Shown here piece by piece: positions 48,383 through 56,400 of a DNA stretch of 64,000 nt. Origin of the DNA: Kaistia algarum (GTDB lineage Bacteria > Pseudomonadota > Alphaproteobacteria > Rhizobiales > Kaistiaceae). The translations under genes were made by a program, and so were the position numbers. Numbering within the stretch: the first letter of the stretch is position 1; each line of letters begins with the position of its first letter. The notes under the pieces are model-generated. The model was not told the DNA's origin. It saw only the letters and a list, made by a program, of their open reading frames with translations, and made no database searches. The DNA is taken from contig NZ_JAPKNJ010000001.1 of NCBI RefSeq assembly GCF_026343945.1, positions 186,001 through 250,000 on the forward strand. Direction: 5' to 3'.

Positions 48383-48841
48383 TCAGTCGACCGCCCGCCA
48401 CGTTCCGTCGGGCTGGCGGCAAGCCGTGCCGCGCGCCGTCTGCGGCTGGCCGTCGATCCAGATTTCATGCGTATAGTCGCGGCACTCATAGGCATTGACG
48501 TTGTAGCGCGGGCCCGGAATCACCTCGCCGCGCGTGCTGCCGGAATTCCACGCGACAGGTGTGCCGGGACGGCCATTCTCAAGCGCCTGCATCTGCGCCT
48601 GAGCGGCCTGCTGCTCGGCCTGCGCGTCCAGGCTGACACCAATGGCATTGCCGACAAAGGCCCCGATGAGACCGCCAGCCACCGTCGCCGCGACTTTGCC
48701 GGACCCCGAGCCGAACTGGTTGCCGATGAGCGCGCCGGCCGCCGAGCCGCCGACGATGCCCACCTGCTGGTTGGTCGGAGACTGGCAGGCAGACAGCATC
48801 AGTCCGGTCGTGCCGACGACGATCAGGGAAATGAGCCTCAT
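48383..48841 (-). CDS. Glycine-zipper outer-membrane lipoprotein
   Basis: This 152-residue lipoprotein has a signal peptide with lipobox LSAC (Cys about 19). A glycine-zipper (GGSAAGALIGNQFGSGSGKV and AGGLIGAFVGNAIG) typical of 17-kDa surface-antigen or Rick_17kDa-like proteins follows. The C-terminal domain (YECRDYTHEIWIDGQPQTARG) matches the RT0821/Lpp0805 surface-protein family. The ATG at 48841 is preceded by GAGAGGAAC. It lies alone between feuQ and ccmI. Its role is unknown, probably envelope structure. Confidence 0.87.
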   Translation of the reverse strand: MRLISLIVVGTTGLMLSACQSPTNQQVGIVGGSAAGALIGNQFGSGSGKVAATVAGGLIGAFVGNAIGVSLDAQAEQQAAQAQMQALENGRPGTPVAWNSGSTRGEVIPGPRYNVNAYECRDYTHEIWIDGQPQTARGTACRQPDGTWRAVD

Positions 48842-48946
48842 TGTTCCTCTCGAGCCTTTCGCCGGCCCGGACCGACACGTCCGATCGCGGGTCCCATGCA
48901 GCAGCACCATGGCGGAAATGGGGTTTAGCGACAGCCGGCATGGGCT

Positions 48947-50311
48947 TCAAGCAGCTGGCAGGCTCAGTTCGGCCCGCAATCCGCCAAGGGGCGAGGCTCG
49001 CAAGACGAAGGTGCCGCCATAGATCTCGGCAAGATCGGTAACGATCGAAAGCCCGAGCCCTGAGCCCGGCTTGGTCTCGTCAAGCCGGCGACCGCGACGC
49101 GTCGCCTCGACGATGTCCGCGTCAGAAAGGCCTGGGCCGTCGTCGTCGATCGCGATCGTCAGCCAGCGCTCCTCATCGACGACGGCGCCGAGCGCGACGG
49201 TCACGCGAACCTTACTCTTCGACCATTTGCAGGCATTGTCGACGAGATTGCCGATCATCTCCTCGAAATCCTGCTGCTCGCCCCGGAACTTTACGCCGTC
49301 CGGAACCTCGGCCTCGATGGAGAGGTCGCGGTCGCCATGGATGCGCCGCATGGCGCGCAGCAGGCGCGCAACGATCGGCTCGACATCCGTCACCACGCCG
49401 ATCACCTTGGAGCGCGCCGCGATCCGCGCCCGCTCCAGATGGTGGTGGATCTGGACACGCATCAGTTCCGCCTGTTCGGCGACCTTGTCGGCCAGCGGAC
49501 CTTGCGAAGCGCGCGCCTCGTTGGTGATGACGCTGAGCGGCGTCTTCAGCGCATGCGCCAGATTGCCGACATGGGTGCGGGCCCGTTCGATGATCGCCTG
49601 GTTGGAGTTGATGAGGGCATTGAGTTCGCGGGCCAGCGGCTCCAGTTCGGCGGGGAACGGACCTTCGAAGCGCTGCTCGCGGCCCGACCGGAGTTCGGCG
49701 AGTCCGTGGCGCACCCGGTCCAGCGGCTGCAGCGCCCAGCGCATCAGCACCCAGATCGCCGCGATCAGCCCCACGCCGAATACCGACAAAGTCAATGCGA
49801 CGCTGGTCTGGAAACGGCGGATTTCCGTCTTCAGATCGCTGACATTGCCGGCGACGACGACGTCGTAGCGATGATCGGCGTCGAAGGTGAAGGTGCGGCG
49901 CAACAGCCGCAGCTCCTGGCCATCGGGGCCGGTCAACGTCGCCGATTCGATCCCGTCGACGGTGCCGAGCACCTCGGCCCGGGCCATGTCCAGCGTGTCG
50001 GTGGCGAGCGAACGCGATGCCATGAGCACGGGGCCGCTGGCGCGGCCAACCTGCCAGTACCAGCCGGAATAGATAAGCTCGAAGCGCTGTTCGCCGAGAT
50101 TGCCGGGATCGTGAAGCTCGCCCGGCGACTGGGAGGCGAGATTGCCGACCAGCGTCTTCAGATAGACGCTGAGGCGCGCGTCGAAGGCGCGCTCCGCAGT
50201 ATCGCGATAGAGCGAGGAGAGGATGAACCCGGCCGCGACGAGCGCGATCGCCGCCCAGACCGTCGCACCGGCGATCAGGCGAAAGGCGAGCGAGTCGACA
50301 CGAACCCTCAT
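48947..50311 (-). CDS. feuQ: Sensor histidine kinase FeuQ-like
   Basis: This 454-residue kinase has membrane helices near 12-33 and 178-198, a periplasmic sensor, and HAMP. The H box is HVGNLAHALKTPLSVITNEA, the N box NLVDNACKWS, and the G boxes DDDGPGL and GSGLGLSIV. It overlaps the response regulator gene by 4 nt. The order (small periplasmic protein, regulator, kinase, then the cycHJKL cluster) is the arrangement reported for feuPQ in Rhizobium leguminosarum and Sinorhizobium meliloti, where it affects iron uptake and cyclic glucan/osmotic responses. Confidence 0.87.
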   Translation of the reverse strand: MRVRVDSLAFRLIAGATVWAAIALVAAGFILSSLYRDTAERAFDARLSVYLKTLVGNLASQSPGELHDPGNLGEQRFELIYSGWYWQVGRASGPVLMASRSLATDTLDMARAEVLGTVDGIESATLTGPDGQELRLLRRTFTFDADHRYDVVVAGNVSDLKTEIRRFQTSVALTLSVFGVGLIAAIWVLMRWALQPLDRVRHGLAELRSGREQRFEGPFPAELEPLARELNALINSNQAIIERARTHVGNLAHALKTPLSVITNEARASQGPLADKVAEQAELMRVQIHHHLERARIAARSKVIGVVTDVEPIVARLLRAMRRIHGDRDLSIEAEVPDGVKFRGEQQDFEEMIGNLVDNACKWSKSKVRVTVALGAVVDEERWLTIAIDDDGPGLSDADIVEATRRGRRLDETKPGSGLGLSIVTDLAEIYGGTFVLRASPLGGLRAELSLPAA

Positions 50312-50976
50312 GAGCCGCCCGGCGTGATGATCCGGTAGCCGAGGCCGCGAACCGTGTCGATCAGATCCGGCGACACCTTCTTGCGCAATCTCCCGACGAA
50401 GACCTCGATCGTGTTGGAATCACGGTCGAAATCCTGATCGTAGAGATGCTCGGTGAGCTCCGTCCGAGACACCACGCGATCACGATGGTGCATCAGATAT
50501 TCCAGAACCTTGTACTCATGCGCCGTGAGCTTGACGGGATTGCCGTCGACGGTGACGCGGCCGGACTTGGTGTCGATCCGGACCGGGCCGATCTCGATAT
50601 CGTTGGTGGCGTGGCCGGCGGCGCGGCGGACCAGCGCACGGATGCGGGCCAGCACTTCCTCGATATGGAAGGGCTTGGCGACGTAGTCATCCGCGCCGGC
50701 ATCGATGCCCTGGACCTTGTCGCTCCAGCGGTCGCGCGCGGTGAGGATCAGGACCGGCATCTTGCGGCCATCGCGCCGCCAGGCCTCGAGCACGCTGATG
50801 CCGTCCATGCGCGGCAAGCCGATATCGAGCACGACGGCGTCATAAGGCTCCGTATCGCCGAGAAAGTGACCCTCCTCGCCGTCGCGCGCCGTATCGACGA
50901 CATAGCCGGCCGCCTTGAAAGCATCGGCCAACTGACGGTTCAGGTCGAGATCGTCTTCTACGACAAGGATGCGCAT
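50308..50976 (-). CDS. feuP: OmpR-family response regulator FeuP-like
   Basis: This 222-residue regulator has a receiver with Asp51 (AVVLDIGLP), acidic pocket EDD, and the conserved Lys in YVAKPFHIEEVLARIR. A winged-helix domain ends TVRGLGYRIITPGGS. It is encoded directly after the FeuN-like gene (4 bp) and overlaps the kinase gene. FeuP in rhizobia controls envelope and glucan-export genes; target genes here cannot be read from the sequence. Confidence 0.9.
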   Translation of the reverse strand: MRILVVEDDLDLNRQLADAFKAAGYVVDTARDGEEGHFLGDTEPYDAVVLDIGLPRMDGISVLEAWRRDGRKMPVLILTARDRWSDKVQGIDAGADDYVAKPFHIEEVLARIRALVRRAAGHATNDIEIGPVRIDTKSGRVTVDGNPVKLTAHEYKVLEYLMHHRDRVVSRTELTEHLYDQDFDRDSNTIEVFVGRLRKKVSPDLIDTVRGLGYRIITPGGS

Positions 50977-50980
50977 CGCT

Positions 50981-51271
50981 TCAGTTCCCGCTTACCGCGC
51001 CGCTCTGCGCATCGACGCGAAGCCGCTTCACCGCGCCGCCATCGGCCAGCACGCTCACCACATAGACGAGACCGCCGCCGGAACGGCAGAGCTGCGCCGA
51101 CAATACCTCGCCTGGAATGCCGGAGCGCAGCTGGCTCAGCGAAACCGCCTGGCCGCTCTGCACGGCCTGCCGCGCCTCGCTCTGCGACAGGCAGCCATCC
51201 GCGAAGGCCGGCTGGCTCATGGAAGCCAGGCAGCACAGGATCGCGGCGGCTTTGAGGAAGGGCTTCGACAT
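50981..51271 (-). CDS. Small periplasmic PepSY-like protein (FeuN-like)
   Basis: This gene encodes 96 residues. The signal peptide spans 1-24 (CCLASMSQPAFAD), followed by a compact domain with two cysteines (Cys27 and Cys62) that could form a disulfide. Repeated polar segments (SQSEARQAVQSGQ, VKRLRVDAQSGAV) recall PepSY domains. In S. meliloti, FeuN is a small periplasmic inhibitor of FeuQ encoded with feuPQ. Position and type make this the likely counterpart, although I could not align the sequences. Confidence 0.75.
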   Translation of the reverse strand: MSKPFLKAAAILCCLASMSQPAFADGCLSQSEARQAVQSGQAVSLSQLRSGIPGEVLSAQLCRSGGGLVYVVSVLADGGAVKRLRVDAQSGAVSGN

Positions 51272-51295
51272 GCTTCCCCTCTAGCAGGTGCCAAA

Positions 51296-51310
51296 TGAAC
51301 GCCCACTGAA
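51296..51310 (-). promoter_or_regulatory. Direct TTCA repeats with 11-bp period upstream of the FeuN-like gene
   Basis: On the minus strand TTCA occurs at 51310-51307 and 51299-51296, giving TTCA-N7-TTCA with an 11-bp period about 25-40 bp before the start codon. This periodicity is usual for OmpR/PhoP-family dimers and suggests FeuP autoregulation. The motif is short, so support is weak. Confidence 0.3.
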
Positions 51311-51357
51311 TGGGTAGCGCTACGCGACCGCCTCGGCAATCTTCGCGCGAGGCATCG

Positions 51358-51732
51358 CTATTTGGAGCCGATCGGCGTCTTAGCCACCCAGCGCCCATAA
51401 AGCGCGAGGCCGGCGCCGGCGAGCGTGCCGGCAGCGGTGCCGATTTCGACGATCGACGCCTGATCCGCGACGCTGACTGTGCGGCCGAGGACAAGGCCCA
51501 GGATCGGCGCCAGGGCGGCGATGATTGCACCCCAGGTGACGCGGGACGCGTACCAAGGCTCGGCATTGGTGACATGCCGCAGCGCGGGATCCTGCGCCGC
51601 CTCCGCCGCGACCGCCGCCGAGATGGCCGGGACGAGGTCCGGCGTCACGGGATTGTCGTCACGGGCCGCGACGCGGGTGAGGGCGCCGTCGAGGGCGCCG
51701 AGGAGAATGTCGAACGAAGCGGGCTTGGCCAT
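51358..51732 (-). CDS. Holin-like small membrane protein of the GTA lysis module
   Basis: This 124-residue protein has an N-terminal soluble part of about 65 residues. Two hydrophobic stretches follow (WGAIIAALAPILGLVLG and IVEIGTAAGTLAGAGLALYG), with a short positive C-terminus, as in phage holins of the two-helix class. It starts 2 bp after the endolysin stop with a GGAAAGGA site, so the two are coupled. Function is inferred from topology and position. It is the last gene of the GTA block before the FeuNPQ genes. Confidence 0.7.
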   Translation of the reverse strand: MAKPASFDILLGALDGALTRVAARDDNPVTPDLVPAISAAVAAEAAQDPALRHVTNAEPWYASRVTWGAIIAALAPILGLVLGRTVSVADQASIVEIGTAAGTLAGAGLALYGRWVAKTPIGSK

Positions 51733-51734
51733 GA

Positions 51735-52631
51735 TCAATCTTTCCTTTCCATGAAGAACAGCGTGCGGATCTCGTCGCGATAGCGCCAGAGCGTCAGCGC
51801 GAGAGCGGCCAGCAACAGCGTGCCGGCGATCGCGGCGGGCAGGACGAGAGAGACCTCGGCCGCTTCGGGGAGCGCCGGATGAGCGGCTGCCGCCGCGCCG
51901 GCCACGAGGACGGCGCCAACGCTGGTGGCGGCCGTCTTGCCGCGTACAGCCAGCACCCGCTCGATCTGCGCGCGCGTCGCGGGGCCGGCGATGCCGTCGA
52001 CGGTGAGCTGGGGATGCGCCGACTGGAAGGTGCGGACCGCTGCCTCCGTCGCCGCGCCGAAGCGGCCGTCGGGTGGCCCTTGCAGCAGGCCGAGCCGGGC
52101 CAGTTTCTCCTGCAATTCGGCAACCGCCTCGCCCTGGGCGGCGCGGCGGAGCGCCGGATCGGTCAGGCCGCCGGCTTCGGCACCGGCATAGCGGGCGTCG
52201 AGGATGAGATCGGCTTCGCGAGCGCGGCGGCGGCGCAGCCCCTCGATCGAACGGCCCCCGGCCTTGCTCCACAGCAGGAGGCCCGAGCGCACGCCCGCGC
52301 GATCGCCACCCCGCCAGGCTTTGATCCAGCCAGCACGGCCAATGGCGCCTGTATTGAAATGGAACGAGACGGCGCCGTCGAATTCGTGGGCGGCGGCACC
52401 CGGCATCGCCGCGGCGACGGCGGGCTCGTAGCGCGTCTCCAGCGCCTTGGCGAGAAGTTGGCGGCTCTCCTCGCGGCTGATGATCATGCCGGCCTTCGGC
52501 GCGATGACGCCGGACGCCTTGGTGAGCCCGACACCGATCGTCCAGACCCCGGCAACGTCGCGGTAGGCGCGAAGCGATTCACCCTCCTCCGCTGCAAGCT
52601 GCGCGAGGCCCGCGGTACTCGTTCGTGGCAT
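51735..52631 (-). CDS. GH24 lysozyme with peptidoglycan-binding domain and membrane anchor
   Basis: This gene encodes a 298-residue endolysin. The T4-lysozyme-type (GH24) domain at 1-150 has the catalytic signature E16-G, D25, T31 in AAEEGESLRAYRD and TIGVGLT. A PG_binding_1 domain is near 170-232 (AVAELQEKLARLGLLQG). A hydrophobic helix (about 258-280) and a charged C-terminus ending FFMERKD follow. A membrane anchor on the C-terminus is unusual for a soluble endolysin. It sits just beyond the tail genes and upstream of the holin-like gene, forming a lysis cassette. Confidence 0.88.
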   Translation of the reverse strand: MPRTSTAGLAQLAAEEGESLRAYRDVAGVWTIGVGLTKASGVIAPKAGMIISREESRQLLAKALETRYEPAVAAAMPGAAAHEFDGAVSFHFNTGAIGRAGWIKAWRGGDRAGVRSGLLLWSKAGGRSIEGLRRRRAREADLILDARYAGAEAGGLTDPALRRAAQGEAVAELQEKLARLGLLQGPPDGRFGAATEAAVRTFQSAHPQLTVDGIAGPATRAQIERVLAVRGKTAATSVGAVLVAGAAAAAHPALPEAAEVSLVLPAAIAGTLLLAALALTLWRYRDEIRTLFFMERKD

Positions 52632-52748
52632 GGCGGCATTCCTCTCATGCTTAAGATTTGTTGAAAGTCACCTGAAGGCCCGCCATGGCTTTGCCGCTTT
52701 TGCGATGCAGCGTAGGAATTCCGCTGGGGGCCGGTGGAGCCATCATCA

Positions 52749-52973
52749 ATGTGGAAAGCGGTCGTTATCGCCGCGCTTGGCGGCATGTTGTCCGGGCATT
52801 GGGTGCGCAATGGCTGGTGGGCGCTGCTGCTGCTCATCGGATTGGTCAGCACCGAGACGACCTATGAGGCCGTGCGCCATCATTGGAAGCCGGTGGCGGA
52901 TCTCGGCGCTTTTGCCCTGCTCGACACGGTCGGCTCGACGGCCGTCCTTGTCGGCGAAGTGCTGTCGATCTGA
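52749..52973 (+). CDS. Small hypothetical membrane protein
   Basis: This 74-residue reading frame on the strand opposite to the GTA genes has an ATG at 52749 preceded by GGTGGAG. It contains one or two hydrophobic segments (VVIAALGGMLSG; GWWALLLLIGLVS) and a final amphipathic helix. No family is recognised. It is divergent from the endolysin gene (117 bp between starts) and ends just upstream of a candidate small RNA and its terminator. It could be an extra lysis or immunity-like protein; this is a guess. Confidence 0.5.
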   Translation: MWKAVVIAALGGMLSGHWVRNGWWALLLLIGLVSTETTYEAVRHHWKPVADLGAFALLDTVGSTAVLVGEVLSI

Positions 52974-52998
52974 TCCTGAAACTTTTTTGGAAACGGAC

Positions 52999-53023
52999 GG
53001 AACCGTGGCGGAGCACGCGCATT
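52999..53023 (+). promoter_or_regulatory. EcfG (general stress sigma)-like promoter
   Basis: GGAAC at 52999-53003 and CATT at 53020-53023 are separated by 16 nt. This matches the alphaproteobacterial EcfG/RpoE2 consensus GGAAC-N16/17-CGTT with one mismatch in the -10 box. Transcription would begin near 53030 and run into the terminator ending at 53109. Confidence 0.4.
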
Positions 53024-53029
53024 GTTTCG

Positions 53030-53109
53030 ATAGGGAGCGCGAAAGCGCTTCCTAGCCGGTCCTAACCCGGAGAGCCCGCCGCGTCCCCCCGACGGCGGGC
53101 TCTTATTTT
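53030..53109 (+). ncRNA. Candidate stress-induced small RNA
   Basis: The segment folds into two strong hairpins. The 5' hairpin (53032-53053) has nine pairs capped by a GAAA tetraloop (GGAGCGC-GAAA-GCGCTTCC). The 3' hairpin is a 10-bp GC stem with an 11-nt loop containing six consecutive C residues, followed by TTATTTT. An EcfG-like promoter lies just upstream. The C-rich loop could pair with Shine-Dalgarno sequences, as in several alphaproteobacterial small RNAs. The alternative is that this is only the 3' untranslated end of the 52749-52973 gene. Confidence 0.45.
53072..53109 (+). terminator. Intrinsic terminator
   Basis: A GAGCCCGCCG / CGGCGGGCTC stem (53072-53081 and 53093-53102) is followed by TTATTTT. 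It terminates plus-strand transcription 22 bp before the end of the convergent DUF2793 gene. Confidence 0.85.
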
Positions 53110-53130
53110 GGGACCGAGCGTCGAGTGGCC

Positions 53131-53475
53131 TTAGACGGGGCTCCAGCCACCGCTCTTCAACACCAGCAATTGATCCGCATTGCGATCGAAGGCGAGCCAG
53201 CCGGTCGCCGGCACCGCAAACCACCATGCCCCGTCGGCATAGACGGCGAGATTGCCGCCCTGCCCGGACCATGCGCCCGTCGGCGTCGTGCCGAGGAGGT
53301 AGCGATCGCCTTCCGCCGGCGAGCCGGGCGGTGCGGTCGCGCCGCTCGCCTCGACCGCGAGCTGGACGATGCCGTCAAGGCGTTTCAGCGCCTCGTTATG
53401 GGTGACATGCTTCTGCGCCTGGGCCGCCGCGATATAGGGCAGCTTCAGCGAAGACGTCTCAAGCGGATCAGCCAT
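53131..53475 (-). CDS. DUF2793 tail-associated protein of the GTA
   Basis: This 114-residue protein matches the DUF2793 pattern. It has an N-terminal PYIAAAQAQKHVTHNEALKRLD helix, then a beta-rich domain with GDRYLLGTTPTGAWSG and WWFAVPATGW. DUF2793 domains are common at the distal tail of alphaproteobacterial phages and GTAs, where they may mediate surface binding. It overlaps the 3' end of the large host-specificity gene by 8 nt and so is translationally coupled. Confidence 0.88.
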   Translation of the reverse strand: MADPLETSSLKLPYIAAAQAQKHVTHNEALKRLDGIVQLAVEASGATAPPGSPAEGDRYLLGTTPTGAWSGQGGNLAVYADGAWWFAVPATGWLAFDRNADQLLVLKSGGWSPV

Positions 53476-56400
53476 CGATCAGGATCTCCGTGGAAAGGCC
53501 AGCGCCGCGTGTCGCGCTCAACTGCGCGACGCGGACGGTGAAGGGTGCCGAGGGGGTGGAAAGCACGGCGGCCAGCGCCGTGGCGGTCAGCGTCAGCGAT
53601 GGCGCGGCACTGGTCAGGCTGGCGCGAAGCGTCGTTGCCTCCAGCAGCTCGACCCGGTAGGCCTCGGTCGCCTCGCCGAGCGGCACCTCGACCTGGTCCC
53701 AGCCATCGCCGCCGATCCGGGTCTGGCGGATCCAGCGCAGAGCGACATCGCCGGACGAATCTCTCGCCCCCTGAAGATGAACGGGCGCGAGGCAGCGCAG
53801 CGCTATTCCCGCCACAGAGAAGCCGCGCTCCGCGAACTTGTCCGGGTCATAGGCGAGGCTGAGCGGGCCGGCGCGGAGCGAGCGGACGAGGCCGATCTCG
53901 GTGCTGTCCAGTTCGAGCCGAGGGGTCGCGCCATCGAGCCGGACGAAACGCGCTCCGGCCGCGTGGCCCACGTCGGCGAGATCGCTCGTGCCGCCCTGGC
54001 CGCGCAGCAATCCCGACAGACGCCAGAGATTGGCGCCGACCAGCTCGGCGTTACGATACTGGATAACCTCGAAACCCGAAGCTTCGGTGCCGATCGCCGC
54101 GAGATTGCCGCCATTCAGCACGGCTTCGTCCGGCAGCGCGGCGAGCGAGCCGGCGCGAAGCCGCACCTCGATCTCCGTCGCTTCGTCGAAGCGCGCGATC
54201 GGCCCCGGTGGGATCGCGGCGGCGATCGTGCCGAGCGTGGCGCGTTGCGCGACCGACTGGCGAAGCGCATAGCCGGCATCGGCCGAGCCGACCGAAATGC
54301 CGAACGGGCCGTTCCACGGGTCGGCGAAGAGCGCGATCCGCGCGGCGGCGCCGGTTGCATCCGCATCCTCGGATGGCAGATCGAGGATGACGACGTCCGG
54401 TGGTCCCGGATCGCCGGTCCAGCCCGGCAGCGTCGCCGTCGCGTCGGCAAGTGGCGTCGAGGCCGTTGGCGGGGCGATCGACGATCCTTCGACGCGCCGC
54501 GCCAGCCCGTCCTCGATGCGGGTAACCCGGAAGACGACGCTCTCGCCGTTCCGCTCCAGCCTCAGCACATCGGCCGGCTCGATATCCAGCCGACGGGGAT
54601 CGAGAGCCAGCGACACCGTCTCGCGCCCCTCCCAGAGATCCTGCAACCGGTCATCGGCGAGCGCCGTGGCGACGCCGTCATCCATGACGATGGAAGTGGA
54701 CGAAGACGCCTGGCGCCGGCTTGCCGTCTCCAGCCGCCGCGAGGCAACGGTGCGTGAGCGATAATCGTTGAGCGGATCGATGAAGCCCAGGCCGAACTCG
54801 GCCGGCAGCTCGGTCTCCTGCGCGCGGCGGAGGCTGACCAGCGGCGTCCCCTCCCCCTCGGCCAGCGTGCTTTCGGAAATCGCCAGCTTCGGCAGGCTGG
54901 AGCGCACGAAGCGGATGACATCGGCCGATTCGGCGGCGGTAAAGCCGAGCGCCTCGGCGAGCGGCTGGAGCGCCTGCCGCGCCGAACCGACGCTGCCAAT
55001 GACATAGCCGTCGACCATGCCGGCGAGATCGCCGATCTCATAGTCGGCAAAGCCGTAGTCCTTAAGGATGCGCTCGACGAGGCGGATTGCCGGCAGCGTG
55101 CCAAGCCGGCCGTTCAGCCAGTGGCCCGTCTGCCAGTTGCCGCCGTCCGACCAGACATCAGTGCGAAACGGAAAGGCCGGATAGGGTCGCGCATCCCAGG
55201 ACCAGACATAGGTGCGGCCGATATCGACCATCCGCCCGCCATAGACGGCGGAAACCGGATTGGAGGCCGCCGAGAACGCTGGCGAGGCGGGATCCCAATA
55301 GGATAGCAGTGCCGACAGCGCCCGCTCCTGCATCAGCGCATCGCGCGAGCCATTAGAAAAATGCGGCAGGCGCGCACCGCCGACTTTCGGATCGGGGAAG
55401 ACGTTGGGTTCGTTGGCGCCTTTGTCGATCGCCGGGCAGCCGATCTCCGTGAACCAGATCGGCTTGCCCTCCGGCACCCAGGATGTCGGGCTCGCCTGCT
55501 CGACATAGCCGACGCGGTCATAGTGCGGCTGGCTCCACCAGGACTTCAGATCCTTATAGCGATAGACCCAGGGCTTGCCATAGCCGCCATCGGTGATCGG
55601 CGAGCGGATCTGCGCGGCGCGATCGGCGTCCGAGCCATAGTACCAGTCGAAGCCCTCGCCGCCGGCGATGTTGGAGCGCAGATAGGCGATATCGCGGCCG
55701 CTATCGGCGATGGCCGCATCCAGATGATCGGCGCCGTCGCGCCAATCGGAGAGCGGAACATAGGAGTCGACGCCGACCGCATCGATGGCGCTGTCGCTCC
55801 AGAGCGGATCGAGATGGAAGAAGGCATCGCCGGACCCATCGCCCGGCTGGTGGCCGAAATATTCGCTCCAGTCGGCGGCATAGGTGATCTTACATCCGGT
55901 CCCGAGGATGGCGCGGACATCGGCGGCGAGCGTCTTCAAGGCGGCGACGAAGGGGTAGGCGTTGCCGGCGGAGCGGAGCGTCGTCAGCCCGCGCAGTTCC
56001 GAGCCGATGATGAAGGCATCGACGCCGCCGGCAATCACGCAAAGCCAGGCCGAATGCAGCACCATGCGCCGGTAGGACCATTCGGCCGGGCCGGAATAGA
56101 CGACGCTGACGCCGGACATGGCGAAATCCGTCCGCGCCGCCGTACCCATGAACGCGGCGATCTCGGCCTCCACGGCAGTCGTCTTGTCGGGCGAACCGCT
56201 CATCCCCGGCGCCCAGGACGACGTGATGCGGCCGCGCCAGGGATAGGCCGGCTGCGTGCCCCAGCCATAGGGATCGGTGAGGGCATTGCCGGCCGGCACA
56301 TCCATCATCAGGAATGGGTAATAGGTGACGGCGAGGCCCCGAAGCTTCAGATCGACGATGGCGCGCAGCACGCTGGCATCGGACGGCGTGCCGCCATAAG

